64,000 nt of DNA from an uncultured Alphaproteobacteria bacterium (GTDB taxonomy: Bacteria; Pseudomonadota; Alphaproteobacteria; RF32; CAG-239). A program made the position numbers and the translations under genes. This document shows positions 17,229-26,173 of this stretch, one piece after another (position 1 is the stretch's first letter; every line of letters begins with the position of its first letter). The notes under the pieces were generated by a model. It saw nothing but the letters and a program-made list of their open reading frames with translations, made no database searches and was not told the DNA's origin. The stretch covers positions 1-64,000 of the forward strand of contig CALXTV010000003.1 in NCBI GenBank assembly GCA_944391505.1. Reading direction: 5' to 3'.

Positions 17229-18705
17229 TTTTTTTGAATTCGTATACGTCTGGTTTCGGTTACAGGAGCTGAAGGTTCCGGCACACCAGAAAAAGATAGC
17301 CCGCTGGCTGTCTACGCTCTGGAACCGCGGCGGCGATCGTCAGGCGCTGCTGATGGCCTTCCGTAATTCGGGAAAATCGACCGTGGTCGGTTTGTTTTGC
17401 GCCTGGGTTTTATATCGCAGTCCGTCAACCCGGATTCTGGTAATGGCGGCGGATCATGCTTTGGCCAAGAAAATGGTTCGCAACGTCAAACGCATTGTCG
17501 AGCAGCATCCGCTCACCGGGAACCTGAAGCCGGCACGGCTCGACCAATGGGCTTCTGACCAGTTTACCGTCAACCGGAGCGCCGAGCTGCGCGATCCGTC
17601 CATGCTTGCCAAAGGTTTGGGCGCCAATATAACAGGTCTGCGTGCCGATCTGATTATCTGCGACGACGTCGAAGTTCCCAAAAACTGCGATACGCCACTC
17701 AAACGTCAGGAGATGCGGGAAAAGCTCAACGAACTTGACTACATTCTGACCCCGGGCGGCATGCAGCTCTATATCGGCACGCCGCATACTTATTATACGA
17801 TTTATCAGACGGCATTTGATGCAAAAAAACCGGAAACGGAACCGTTTTTGCAGGGATTCGAAAAGCTGTTGATTCCGATTTTGGACGAAGCGGGCAAAAG
17901 CGCCTGGCCGGAAAGGTTCTCCGAAGATAAAATTGCTTCGGTGCGTATCCGTTCCGGAGAAAACAAATTTTTGTCGCAGATGATGCTGGAGCCGGTAAAT
18001 TTTCGCGACAGCATTCTCGATCCGTCAAGACTTTGCTCTTATGAAGGCGAAATTGAAGTCGTTTTTGCCAACGGTCGCGAAATTCTGAAAATCGGCGGAC
18101 GGAAGATGCTTTCCGCCTCCTGCTGGTGGGATCCGTCTTTTGCCGCCGGCAAAAAGGGCGACAACAGCGTCGTTGCCTGCGTTTTTACCGACGAAGAGGG
18201 AAAGTTCTGGCTGCATGACCTTGAATACATAAAAATTCCGGTTGAAAATGCCGACAATGCCGCTTCGCTGCAATGTCAGAAAGTGGCCGATTTTATGATT
18301 CGCAACCGGCTTCCCTCCATAAGGGTTGAGATTAACGGCATCGGCCGTTTTCTGCCCGGAATATTAAGACAGGTTCTGCGTATGCGCCGCATAAGCGCCG
18401 CTGTTCTGGAAGCAGCATCGCATGAAAACAAACAGCAGCGGATTTTGGAAGCCTTCGACGTGCTCTTGGCGGAGCGCGCCCTGCATGTTAACCGCAAAAT
18501 CTGGAAAACGCCGTTCATAGAAGAAATGCGCGAATGGAGCGTTGACGGCGCGACGCATGACGATGCGCTGGATGCGGTGGCCGGCTGCCTGGCTTCGGAA
18601 CCGGTGCGCATCGGTTCTTTCCGGGCAGACGCGGCGCCGTTGTCCCAAAACGTCTGGCAGGGAAGTTTCGAACAATATAATGCCGAAACGAATTTTAACT
18701 TGTAA
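17215..18705 (+). CDS. terL: Phage terminase large subunit
   Basis: Packaging motor of 496 aa: an N-terminal ATPase translocates DNA into the prohead and a C-terminal RNase-H-like nuclease cuts concatemers. Walker A is FRNSGKST (about 49-56), Walker B LIICDDVE (146-153) and the coupling motif YIGTPH (about 184). The nuclease domain begins near residue 300 (WWDPSF, first acidic residue) and ends with THDDALDA (about 445), giving the expected acidic triad. The frame is intact and the length is normal, so the protein could function. The type matches podovirus/T7-like terminases. Confidence 0.93.
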   Translation: MTKIDFFEFVYVWFRLQELKVPAHQKKIARWLSTLWNRGGDRQALLMAFRNSGKSTVVGLFCAWVLYRSPSTRILVMAADHALAKKMVRNVKRIVEQHPLTGNLKPARLDQWASDQFTVNRSAELRDPSMLAKGLGANITGLRADLIICDDVEVPKNCDTPLKRQEMREKLNELDYILTPGGMQLYIGTPHTYYTIYQTAFDAKKPETEPFLQGFEKLLIPILDEAGKSAWPERFSEDKIASVRIRSGENKFLSQMMLEPVNFRDSILDPSRLCSYEGEIEVVFANGREILKIGGRKMLSASCWWDPSFAAGKKGDNSVVACVFTDEEGKFWLHDLEYIKIPVENADNAASLQCQKVADFMIRNRLPSIRVEINGIGRFLPGILRQVLRMRRISAAVLEAASHENKQQRILEAFDVLLAERALHVNRKIWKTPFIEEMREWSVDGATHDDALDAVAGCLASEPVRIGSFRADAAPLSQNVWQGSFEQYNAETNFNL

Positions 18706-18717
18706 AGGAAAAAGAAC

Positions 18718-18975
18718 ATGTTTTTTGACACTTTCAACTGGGTCACGATGATTGAGCTTCCGATTTTGGCAGCTCTGTTCCGGATTATTTGCCGACAGAA
18801 AAAGGATTGTGAAAATTCCGTCGGTTTTTGTAAAGACGCTCTGGCGGAATTCAAACTTCATGTCGCCCGCAATTATGTGTCGGTAAATTATCTGAAAGAC
18901 GTCGAAACCAGACTTACCGACCATTTGCTGCGTATTGAAAAAAAGCTTGACGGCGTAGGGAGAAGAAACCGATGA
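18718..18975 (+). CDS. Small phage membrane protein, possible lysis accessory (spanin/holin partner)
   Basis: 85 aa with one hydrophobic segment (about residues 8-25) followed by a soluble helical C-terminal part containing two Cys. It overlaps the SleB-type lysin by four bases and precedes a two-helix holin candidate. A lysis role is therefore likely from context. The topology could suit an inner-membrane spanin, but no partner with a lipobox is seen. I do not recognise the family. Confidence 0.6.
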   Translation: MFFDTFNWVTMIELPILAALFRIICRQKKDCENSVGFCKDALAEFKLHVARNYVSVNYLKDVETRLTDHLLRIEKKLDGVGRRNR

Positions 18976-19388
18976 ACCATGATGCAGATATTCTGGCCCG
19001 TACAATCTACGGCGAAGCGAGAGGCGAGAGCATTTCCGGACAGGAAGCGATCGCCTCCGTTGTTTTAAATCGGGTTGCTTTTGCCAAACGGCGCGGCCGC
19101 TATTGGTGGGGAAACACGATTGCCGCCGTCTGTCTTTCACCGTGGCAGTTTTCTTGTTGGAATCCCGGCGATCCCAACCGGAAAATTATTGAACGGGCCG
19201 ATGATGCCGACATAGGTTTTTGCATTTGCAAGCGGATTGCTCTGCGCGCCGTGTCGGGATTGCTGGAAGACCGAACCTCGGGAGCAACGCATTATCATAC
19301 CCGCAGCCTGAGACCCAAATGGTCAATCGGCAAAATTCCCTGCGCCGAAATCGGCAGTCACGTCTTTTATAACGATATAGAGGTCTGA
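18972..19388 (+). CDS. SleB-type cell wall hydrolase (endolysin)
   Basis: 138 aa, essentially one Hydrolase_2 (SleB/CwlJ) domain. Visible motifs are IYGEARGE with the catalytic Glu near residue 15, VVLNRV, WQFSCWNPGDPN, ATHYHT, and a closing IGSHVFY. The family cleaves peptidoglycan glycan strands as lytic transglycosylases or amidases. It has no signal peptide, so export needs a holin. It sits in a tight lysis cassette with the preceding membrane protein and the following two-helix protein. Confidence 0.9.
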   Translation: MNHDADILARTIYGEARGESISGQEAIASVVLNRVAFAKRRGRYWWGNTIAAVCLSPWQFSCWNPGDPNRKIIERADDADIGFCICKRIALRAVSGLLEDRTSGATHYHTRSLRPKWSIGKIPCAEIGSHVFYNDIEV

Positions 19389-19389
19389 C

Positions 19390-19710
19390 ATGCGCGGTTT
19401 GACCAAAAGAGTTCTTTTACCGCTGCGTCTGCTGCGGCGCATAAGCCGCATGCCCGGCGGAAAAAAATGCCCGGCGCCGTGGCTGACGGTTTTCGGATTG
19501 TCAGTCTCCGCCGCCTGGCTGATGCTGACGGCCGCGTTGTGTCTGATCGCCGTCGGCGGTGGATCGCACGCGTCAGAAATTATTATGGCTTTGGCCGAAG
19601 CTTCGCCTTTGTGGGGTGCGGCGCTCGGTGTTCTGGGCATTGCCCTGGTCAGGGACGGAACGTCTCCGCGGCGCCGTCCGAAAAAGAAAAACAAAAATCA
19701 AAATAACTAA
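19390..19710 (+). CDS. Holin candidate with two membrane helices
   Basis: 106 aa. A basic N-terminus is followed by two hydrophobic segments (about residues 31-55 and 64-87) and a C-terminal tail of mostly Arg, Lys and Asn (RRRPKKKNKNQNN). Two helices plus a dense basic tail is the layout of class II holins. It starts one base after the lysin stop. Function is inferred from topology and position. Confidence 0.6.
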   Translation: MRGLTKRVLLPLRLLRRISRMPGGKKCPAPWLTVFGLSVSAAWLMLTAALCLIAVGGGSHASEIIMALAEASPLWGAALGVLGIALVRDGTSPRRRPKKKNKNQNN

Positions 19711-19730
19711 TTTTTTGAAAGGAACATACC

Positions 19731-19922
19731 ATGGGAGGATTTAAACCGTCTCGCAAACTCCTGATTTTGCAGGCCATTGAACAAGACCGCAAAAGAAAAG
19801 AGGAACTTGCGCGCAAACACCGCGGTTATGACAGTCTGGTCAAAACCTCATACACCGGCATAAAGGAAGAAGAGCCGGAAACAAAAACGGAAACCGGACG
19901 CAAAAAACTTCTCGGAGAATAA
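19731..19922 (+). CDS. Small charged phage protein, function unknown
   Basis: 63 aa, with a basic helical first half (EQDRKRKEELARKHRG) and an acidic Glu/Thr-rich second half. SD AAGGA precedes the ATG and the stop is two bases before the portal start. Small charged genes in this position are common in podoviruses. No family recognised. Confidence 0.6.
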   Translation: MGGFKPSRKLLILQAIEQDRKRKEELARKHRGYDSLVKTSYTGIKEEEPETKTETGRKKLLGE

Positions 19923-19924
19923 TC

Positions 19925-21490
19925 ATGGAAGACGACAGACTTGAAAAACTGGCCGGACGCTATCAGAAAGCGGCCGAAAAAAAGAATTGCTGGGAAGATC
20001 ATTGGCGCGAATGCTACGAATATGCTTTTCCGCAGCGCGAAAACGTCAGCAGCGAAGTGCTTTATGAAAATGCCGGCGCCAAGAACAATCTGCATCTTTA
20101 CGACGGTACGGCTCCGGATGCTGTCGATCAACTGGCGTCGTCGTTGTTGGCCGAGCTGACACCGGCCTGGGCAAAATGGTTCGGACTTAAGGCCGGAAGC
20201 GAATTGAGCGAAACCGAGCGCACACAGGTGGCGCCGGTTTTGGAAAAAGCGACTGATATTATGCAGCAGAATTTCGAACATTCGAATTTTGCGGTGGAAA
20301 TCCATCAATGCTATCTGGATTTGGTAACGGCCGGAACCGCCTGCCTGATGTTTGAGGAGGCGCCTTTGGGGGAGGCGACGGCGTTTCGTTTTTATGCCGT
20401 CCCCCTGCGCGAAATAGCCATTGAAGAAAACGCTTCCGGAAAAATTGACACGACGTTTCGCTGTTCGCGCATTAACCTCGGCGGTATCCGCGAGCGTTTT
20501 CCCGAGTGCGAAATACCGACCTCTTTTGCGCAGAAATGCGCGGACGATCCCGATTGCAAAGTCAGATTGATAGAGGCGGTCATGCCGCGCAACGGAAATT
20601 GCGGCGCCTGCGGTTATGATTATGTCGCCTTTGTCTGGGACGGGGAGTTTGGTGGCGGCAATGCCGGTTTTATCCTGCGGGAAGGCGTGTTTGAAACTTC
20701 GCCTTTCATTAATTTTCGCTGGCTCAAGGCTCCGGGAGAAATTTACGGACGTTCGCCGGTTATGAAAGCGCTGCCGGACATCAAAACCGCCAATAAGGTT
20801 GTGGAATTGATTCTGAAAAACGCCTCAATTTCGGTAACCGGAATTTGGCAGGCAGACGACGACGGCGTTTTAAATCCGTCCAACATCAGGCTGGTGCCGG
20901 GTGCAATTATTCCCAAAGCAGTCGGTTCCAAAGGATTGACGCCTCTGGAAGCACCGGGAAAATTTGACGTCTCGCAGCTTGTGCTGGAAGACCTGCGCAA
21001 ACGTATCAACCATGCGCTGCTGGCCGACCGTCTGGCCGAAATCAATACGCCGTCCATGACTGCAACCGAGGTTCTGGAACGTTCGGCAGAAATCGCCCGT
21101 ATTCTGGGTGCCAGTTTCGGCCGCCTGCAATCCGAGCTGCTGACACCTCTCTTGAAACGTGCGTTTTGTATTTTGCGCCGTCGCGGCGATATTATGAATT
21201 TCGACCTTGACGGCAAAATTGTCGATATCCAGTATAAATCGCCGCTGGCTTTGTCACAGGCGCGTAAAGACGTCGGCAATGTGACCGAATGGATAACCCA
21301 GACGGCGGCGCTGGGTGCGGACGGGCTTGCCGCCGTCAACATGTTTGAAGCGGCCAAATGGCTCGGACGTACCTTAAATGTTCCGGCTTCGCTGATTGTC
21401 GAAACCAAACCCGAAATTACGGCGGAGGCGGCAAAACTTTTGTCCTCCGGAAACGATATGAAGGAGGCGGCAAATGCCGGAATATTATGA
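19925..21490 (+). CDS. Portal (head-to-tail connector) protein, T7 gp8-like
   Basis: 521 aa, the normal length for the podovirus head-tail connector family. The N-terminal part has the family pattern of an aromatic helix (ECYEYAFPQREN) then LYDGTAPDAVDQLASSLLAELTP. The central part has YGRSPVMKALPDIKTANKV, and the C-terminus ends in an alpha-helical barrel-like segment. Twelve copies should form the channel through which DNA enters and leaves. It is followed with a 17-base overlap by the Bbp19-like gene. The frame is intact. Confidence 0.9.
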   Translation: MEDDRLEKLAGRYQKAAEKKNCWEDHWRECYEYAFPQRENVSSEVLYENAGAKNNLHLYDGTAPDAVDQLASSLLAELTPAWAKWFGLKAGSELSETERTQVAPVLEKATDIMQQNFEHSNFAVEIHQCYLDLVTAGTACLMFEEAPLGEATAFRFYAVPLREIAIEENASGKIDTTFRCSRINLGGIRERFPECEIPTSFAQKCADDPDCKVRLIEAVMPRNGNCGACGYDYVAFVWDGEFGGGNAGFILREGVFETSPFINFRWLKAPGEIYGRSPVMKALPDIKTANKVVELILKNASISVTGIWQADDDGVLNPSNIRLVPGAIIPKAVGSKGLTPLEAPGKFDVSQLVLEDLRKRINHALLADRLAEINTPSMTATEVLERSAEIARILGASFGRLQSELLTPLLKRAFCILRRRGDIMNFDLDGKIVDIQYKSPLALSQARKDVGNVTEWITQTAALGADGLAAVNMFEAAKWLGRTLNVPASLIVETKPEITAEAAKLLSSGNDMKEAANAGIL

Positions 21491-21695
21491 TACCGGGCAG
21501 ATGAGCGATGAAGAAATCCGCACCGCTTATGCCAGGTGTTTTTTGACTCGGGAGGGACGGATTGTTCTCTCTCATTTGCGAAAAATTACCCTGGAGCGCT
21601 ATCTCGGGCCGAACAGTTCTTCCGACGAACTTCGTCATTTGGAAGGTCAGCGGCATCTGGTAAGTACCATTCTGGCGCTCTCGGGCAGTAAATAA
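21474..21695 (+). CDS. Bbp19-like small phage protein
   Basis: 73 aa. The sequence FLTREGRIVLSHLR, then GPNSSSDELRHLEGQRHLV, fits the small Bbp19-like family, found beside portal genes of podoviruses. Its function is not established. It overlaps the portal gene by 17 bases. Confidence 0.75.
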   Translation: MPEYYDTGQMSDEEIRTAYARCFLTREGRIVLSHLRKITLERYLGPNSSSDELRHLEGQRHLVSTILALSGSK

Positions 21696-21719
21696 CCTGT
21701 TTTTTTGAAAGGAAAAAAA

Positions 21720-22415
21720 ATGAACAAAAATACCGGAGGAAATCTGATTGAAAAATCGCCTTCCTCAAAAAACGGCAAACCGGCCGGGCTTCCCGACAAG
21801 TTTTGGGACGCGGAGGCCGGAGAAGTTAAACTGGAAGCGCTGTTGGAAGATTACAACAGCATGGCTTCCCGCGACGAAAACCTGATTGAAAGCCATAACC
21901 GCCGTATGCCGGAGAGTTATGACAAATATGAGGTCAGATTTCCTCATCCGCTGCTTGATCGTGACGATGAAATCTTTAAGCGTTTTTACGAAAAAGGTTT
22001 TACCAATGAACAGGCGCAGTTGGTCTATGATTTGGCCAATGAGCGCGTCATTCCCGTTTTGGACAGCCTGGCTTCCGATTACGAAGCCGAAAGACAGCTT
22101 GAAAGACTGAAACGCTTCTTCGGTTCGGAAGAAAAATTCAACGAAGTCAGTCGTCAGCTTTCCGTCTGGGCCAAAAGCAATCTCCGTCCGGATGTTTACG
22201 ATGCGCTGGCTTCAACGGCAGACGGCGTTATTGCCCTGTATAAAATGATGTCGTCCAATGAACCGGCGCTTGGCAAAGATCGGGACTTTGGCTCGGAACT
22301 GAGTGAGGAAAGCCTGCGCAAGATGATGGAAGACCCGAGATATTGGCGGGATAAAGACGTGTCTTATATTGCCAAGGTAACCAAAGGTTTCGAAAAACTC
22401 TACCCCGGAAAATAA
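21720..22415 (+). CDS. Probable capsid scaffold/assembly protein (T7 gp9-like)
   Basis: 231 aa from the ATG at 21720 (MNKNTGGN), with AAAGGA seven bases upstream; a TTG-initiated extension overlaps that SD and is rejected. It is acidic, mostly helical and Cys-free, with a disordered Lys/Ser/Gly start, typical of scaffolding proteins. Position between the portal and major capsid genes is where T7-like phages carry gp9. Its stop codon lies in the loop of a terminator-like hairpin. Confidence 0.75.
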   Translation: MNKNTGGNLIEKSPSSKNGKPAGLPDKFWDAEAGEVKLEALLEDYNSMASRDENLIESHNRRMPESYDKYEVRFPHPLLDRDDEIFKRFYEKGFTNEQAQLVYDLANERVIPVLDSLASDYEAERQLERLKRFFGSEEKFNEVSRQLSVWAKSNLRPDVYDALASTADGVIALYKMMSSNEPALGKDRDFGSELSEESLRKMMEDPRYWRDKDVSYIAKVTKGFEKLYPGK

Positions 22416-22429
22416 AATCCGGGTTTTTT
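22404..22429 (+). terminator. Intra-operon hairpin between scaffold and capsid genes
   Basis: CCCGGA (22404-22409) pairs with TCCGGG (22418-22423), then T6. The stem is only six bp, and the scaffold stop codon is in the loop. It may be a partial terminator or an RNA-processing site. Confidence 0.55.
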
Positions 22430-22471
22430 ATTAACCGAAAACTGATTTAAATTTTAGGGAGAAAAAACAAA

Positions 22472-23302
22472 ATGTCTACACAAGTAAGTGAATCCTTTGT
22501 CAAACAGTTTGAAGCCGAAGTGCATCTTTGCTACCAGCAGAACGGTTCCAAACTCCGCAATGCTGTCCGTTACAAAAACGGCGTAAAGGGATCTTCCACC
22601 GTCTTTCAGAAAGTCGGCAAGGGTGTTGCTTCACAGAAAGCGCGCCACGGATTGGTTCCGGTCATGAGCCTGGATCACTCGCCGGTCGAATGCGAGCTTC
22701 AGGATTATTATGCCGGTGACTGGGTCGACGCGCTGGACGAGCTGAAGCTGAGTATAGACGAACGCCGGGTTATTGCCAATTCCGGCGCCTATGCTCTCGG
22801 CCGCAAAACCGATGAATTGATTATCGCGGCCCTGTCCAAGGCAGGTACAACCAACGATGTCGGTGATTATACGGCGGTCATGAGCAAGAAAGATATTCTT
22901 GACGCTTTTGCCAAGCTGAATGAAAACGACGTACCGGACGATGGTCAGCGTTTTGGATTGGTCGGCCCGCACCAGTGGAATGCTTTGCTCAATATTCCGG
23001 AATTTTCGAACTCCGATTATGCCGGTGACAATCTGCCGTTTTTGAAAGGTACGGAAAGCCGCAAATGGCTGGGAATTAACTGGATTATGCACACCGGCCT
23101 GCCGCTGACCGGCACCAATCGCGACTGCTTTATCTTCCACAAAACCGCGGTCGGTCATGCCTGTGGACAGGAAGTAAAATCTGACATTAGCTGGCATGGC
23201 GATCATGCGGCGCACTTTGTCAACAATATGATGAGTCAGGGCGCCTGCCTGATTGATGAAACCGGTGTTGTCCGTATCAAGTGCAAAGAAGCTTCAATCT
23301 AA
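22472..23302 (+). CDS. Major capsid protein
   Basis: 276 aa. The N-terminal pattern (SFVKQFEAEVHLCYQQ, then VFQKVGKG) and the central YYAGDWVDALDELK are those of the HK97-fold capsid family found in podoviruses (Phage_capsid_2 type). It has a strong SD (AGGGAG), as expected for the most abundant virion protein. The gene is bracketed, with the decoration gene, by terminator-like hairpins on both sides. The frame is intact and the length is normal for the family. Confidence 0.9.
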   Translation: MSTQVSESFVKQFEAEVHLCYQQNGSKLRNAVRYKNGVKGSSTVFQKVGKGVASQKARHGLVPVMSLDHSPVECELQDYYAGDWVDALDELKLSIDERRVIANSGAYALGRKTDELIIAALSKAGTTNDVGDYTAVMSKKDILDAFAKLNENDVPDDGQRFGLVGPHQWNALLNIPEFSNSDYAGDNLPFLKGTESRKWLGINWIMHTGLPLTGTNRDCFIFHKTAVGHACGQEVKSDISWHGDHAAHFVNNMMSQGACLIDETGVVRIKCKEASI

Positions 23303-23324
23303 CCCGCAAAGAAAGGAAATAACA

Positions 23325-23603
23325 ATGGCTTTTAATTCGAAAAACTTTAGCGTCATGGCATACGCTAACGGCTTTACGTTGTGGAACTACCAGACGCCCG
23401 ATACGCTGGAAACCGTAACGGCTTCCGGATATTTTAACGACATTTCGGCATTCGTTCGCAAAGGCGACATGATTTTGACCGTTGCCAACAACGGTGCCGC
23501 CGTTGCGCCGGCCGTTCTTTCCGTCACGGATATGGCCGCCGGTTCGGTAACCGTTGCCGATATAATTCCCCGGAATGTTTCTCAGGAAGATAACGTCGCT
23601 TAA
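23325..23603 (+). CDS. Head decoration-like protein
   Basis: 92 aa from the ATG at 23325 (MAFNSKNF), with AAAGGA before it; an upstream start inside the capsid gene is rejected. It is beta-rich and starts with the pattern SVMAYANGFTLWNY, which I recognise from small phage proteins directly downstream of capsid genes. Their size and position suggest capsid decoration or stabilisation. Confidence 0.7.
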   Translation: MAFNSKNFSVMAYANGFTLWNYQTPDTLETVTASGYFNDISAFVRKGDMILTVANNGAAVAPAVLSVTDMAAGSVTVADIIPRNVSQEDNVA

Positions 23604-23634
23604 AAAAACAACCGCATTACTGGCAAATGATACC

Positions 23635-23668
23635 GGAGGAGCCGTCGCATGGCGGCACCTCCTTTTTT
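23635..23668 (+). terminator. Strong hairpin between capsid/decoration and tail genes
   Basis: GGAGG-A-GCCG (23635-23644) pairs with CGGC-A-CCTCC (23653-23662), with one A-A mismatch, then T6. T7 carries its T-phi terminator at the equivalent place, between capsid gene 10 and tail gene 11. Confidence 0.75.
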
Positions 23669-23682
23669 ATGGAGAATAAAAA

Positions 23683-24252
23683 ATGGCTTATACCGACATC
23701 AGCATTTGTTCAAATGCACTGCTAAAGATTGGTGCCGAAAGCATAACCTCTTTTCTCGACGGTACGGCGGAAGCGGAAGTTGCCGCCAATCTTTATCCGA
23801 TGATAAGAGACGGTTTGCTGGCCTCTTATCCGTGGAGTTTTGCCGTCGGGCAGAAATCTCTCCCGCGTCTGGCCGGGGCACCGTTGGCCGATTACGGCTA
23901 TGCGTATCAGCTTCCCAATGACTTTTTGCGCGTACTTTCCGCCGGCAGCGGACGCAACGGGAGAGGCATCGAATACCGCATTGTGGAAAATCGTCTGCAT
24001 ACCGGCGCACCGGAAGTTAATCTGACTTATATATTTCGTCCGCACGAAAGCCTTTTCCCGGCTTATTTCTGCGAGCTTCTGATTGCCCGCCTGGCTTCGG
24101 AATTCTGTCTGCCGCTGACCGAAAGCACCACGCGTTCGGAATATCTTCAAAAGTCTTTTCTTGAGCTTGAAAAGCGGGCACGTCTGACCGATGCCCAGCA
24201 GTCGACCCCGCAGCGCTTTGAAGATTTTACTTTGGTGGAGGCACGGCAATGA
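23683..24252 (+). CDS. Tail tubular protein A (T7 gp11-like)
   Basis: 189 aa. The opening YTDISICSNALLKIGAESI, then YPMIRDGLLASYPWSFA, is typical of podovirus gp11-like adaptor proteins. These form the ring between the portal and the nozzle. It has a good SD (GGAG), and the next gene overlaps its stop by four bases. The frame is intact. Confidence 0.88.
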   Translation: MAYTDISICSNALLKIGAESITSFLDGTAEAEVAANLYPMIRDGLLASYPWSFAVGQKSLPRLAGAPLADYGYAYQLPNDFLRVLSAGSGRNGRGIEYRIVENRLHTGAPEVNLTYIFRPHESLFPAYFCELLIARLASEFCLPLTESTTRSEYLQKSFLELEKRARLTDAQQSTPQRFEDFTLVEARQ

Positions 24253-26150
24253 GTAACCTGCTGCAGGTCAAAACCAATTTTACTGCCGGCTGTATCGGCC
24301 GCAATTTATACGGCCGCGGCGATTTAAGCATATTCGAAAACGGTGCCCGCACGCTGGAAAACGTCATTATCCACCCGACCGGCGGCGTTTCTCGCCGCAA
24401 GGGACTGGCATATATTGACCGCATAAACAAAAAGGCCAGACTGATTCCGTTTGAGTTTAACACCGAACAAACCTATTTGATTTGCATCTGTGCCGGAGAA
24501 GTCCGCATTTATCGCAACGGGGTCTGCATCAAAACCCTGTCAGCTCCCTGGCAGGAGTCACAGTTAACTTCGCTGAACTACACGCAAAGTGCCGATACGC
24601 TTCTGGTCGTTCATCCTGATGTTTCGCCGCGGCAGATAACCCGAGGAGACAACGATGACTGGAAAATCGGTGAGTTGGAATATTACACCAAAGATGGCAG
24701 AGTGTATTGCCCTTTTTACAATTATTATAATCATAAAGCCAAAATCAATCCGCGGGGAACCGGCGGAACGATAACCGTTTTGTCGGAAACAAATATTTTT
24801 ACGCCGGATTCGGTCGGCAGTCTGATTAATGTTAGGGGCGGGCAGATTAAGATTAGCGAATATGTCAGCGCGTCGGAAGTTGTGGCGGTAGTAAACAAAG
24901 GACTTTCATCAACCGGCGAAACGGTTGATTGGGAAGAGTCTGCGTTTTCGCCGCAGCGTGGCTGGCCAAATTCAATTACGTTCCATCAAAACCGTCTGGT
25001 TATAGGAGGTTCCAGAAGCCTGCCCAACCGTTTGTGGTTTTCCAAGTCTGCCGATTTGTTTAATTTTGATATTGGCACCGGCCTGGATGACGAAGCAATC
25101 GAATTTGGTATATTGTCGGATCAGGTCAACGTTATCAAAGCCGTTGTATCAGCCAGACATCTGCTGGTTTTTACGACCGGCGCCGAATGGATGGTCAGCG
25201 GCAATCCGCTGACGCCGACCAGCATCCAGCTTAGCCGCCAAACCAGCACGGGAAGTTATGACGCCTGCAGCATTTATCCGCAGCAGATTGACGGTGCGAC
25301 GGTTTTTGTTTCGCAGAGCGGACGGCAGTTGCGCGAGTTTTTATATACCGATACGGAACAGGCCTACCAGTCCAAAGACCTGACGCTGATGTCCGGCGAC
25401 ATCATAAACAATCCGGTCGATAATGATTTCAGCCGTGATGAATGTGTATTGTACATGGTTCTTGCCGACGGCACGGTTTCTTGCCTGACCACCTACCGTA
25501 CCGAAGAAGTGACTGCCTGGAGCCGTTTAAAAACGGCCGGAAAATTTCAGTCCGTGGCCGTCATCGGCAATGAAGTTTATTTCTGCGTCCAACGGGGAGA
25601 GGCTTATTTTATTGAAAAAATGAGTGATGAGTTTTACGCCGACTGTGCGATTGTGCTTACCTCCGAAACGCCGAAAAAAGAATGGTCGGGACTGGACAAT
25701 CTTGAAGGATATGAAGTCGCGGTTCTGGCTGATGGTTTCAGCGTCGGAAAATATACGGTTTCGGATGGCAGCATAACACTGCTTGAAGAGGCCTCCGAAC
25801 TGGAAGTCGGACTTCCTTACGAACATGTCATAGAGCCGCTGCCGTATGTTGCCGATGCGGCCAGACCCTATTCGCCGCAGGCGCTTCGGGTTATCAGCGG
25901 TCTGTTTCGCATTCTCAATACCAGATGTTTTTGTATCGACATGGGCGGCGGCTATCTGCAGGTTCCCCTTAAACGCTTGTTCAAAGACAAAATTCTCGAT
26001 GCGCCGCCGAGTACCTACAGCGGCGATGTAAAACTCCGCGCATTGGGCTGGATAAGAGAAATGGATACGCCGCTTTGGAGTATCAGATCGGACGAACCCC
26101 TGGCTTTTACGCTGCTTTCGGTCGTTCTGGAGATAAAAATAAAAGGTTAA
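24249..26150 (+). CDS. Tail tubular protein B / nozzle (T7 gp12-like)
   Basis: 633 aa. The N-terminal signature (TNFTAGCIGRNLYGRGDLS, then ENVIIHPTGGVSRRKG) and the central HQNRLVIGGSRSLPNRLWFSKS are conserved in gp12-like nozzle proteins of podoviruses. The protein is beta-propeller-like with little helix. It is shorter than T7 gp12 (about 800 aa) but complete at both ends. It is the largest gene in the module and the last tail component visible. Confidence 0.87.
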   Translation: MSNLLQVKTNFTAGCIGRNLYGRGDLSIFENGARTLENVIIHPTGGVSRRKGLAYIDRINKKARLIPFEFNTEQTYLICICAGEVRIYRNGVCIKTLSAPWQESQLTSLNYTQSADTLLVVHPDVSPRQITRGDNDDWKIGELEYYTKDGRVYCPFYNYYNHKAKINPRGTGGTITVLSETNIFTPDSVGSLINVRGGQIKISEYVSASEVVAVVNKGLSSTGETVDWEESAFSPQRGWPNSITFHQNRLVIGGSRSLPNRLWFSKSADLFNFDIGTGLDDEAIEFGILSDQVNVIKAVVSARHLLVFTTGAEWMVSGNPLTPTSIQLSRQTSTGSYDACSIYPQQIDGATVFVSQSGRQLREFLYTDTEQAYQSKDLTLMSGDIINNPVDNDFSRDECVLYMVLADGTVSCLTTYRTEEVTAWSRLKTAGKFQSVAVIGNEVYFCVQRGEAYFIEKMSDEFYADCAIVLTSETPKKEWSGLDNLEGYEVAVLADGFSVGKYTVSDGSITLLEEASELEVGLPYEHVIEPLPYVADAARPYSPQALRVISGLFRILNTRCFCIDMGGGYLQVPLKRLFKDKILDAPPSTYSGDVKLRALGWIREMDTPLWSIRSDEPLAFTLLSVVLEIKIKG

Positions 26151-26173
26151 TTTTTTTAGAAAGGAGAAATATT

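Noticed and set aside
23649-23921. 90-codon frame overlapping the tail tubular A gene
   Set aside because: It begins inside the terminator hairpin and duplicates the real gene's region in another frame.
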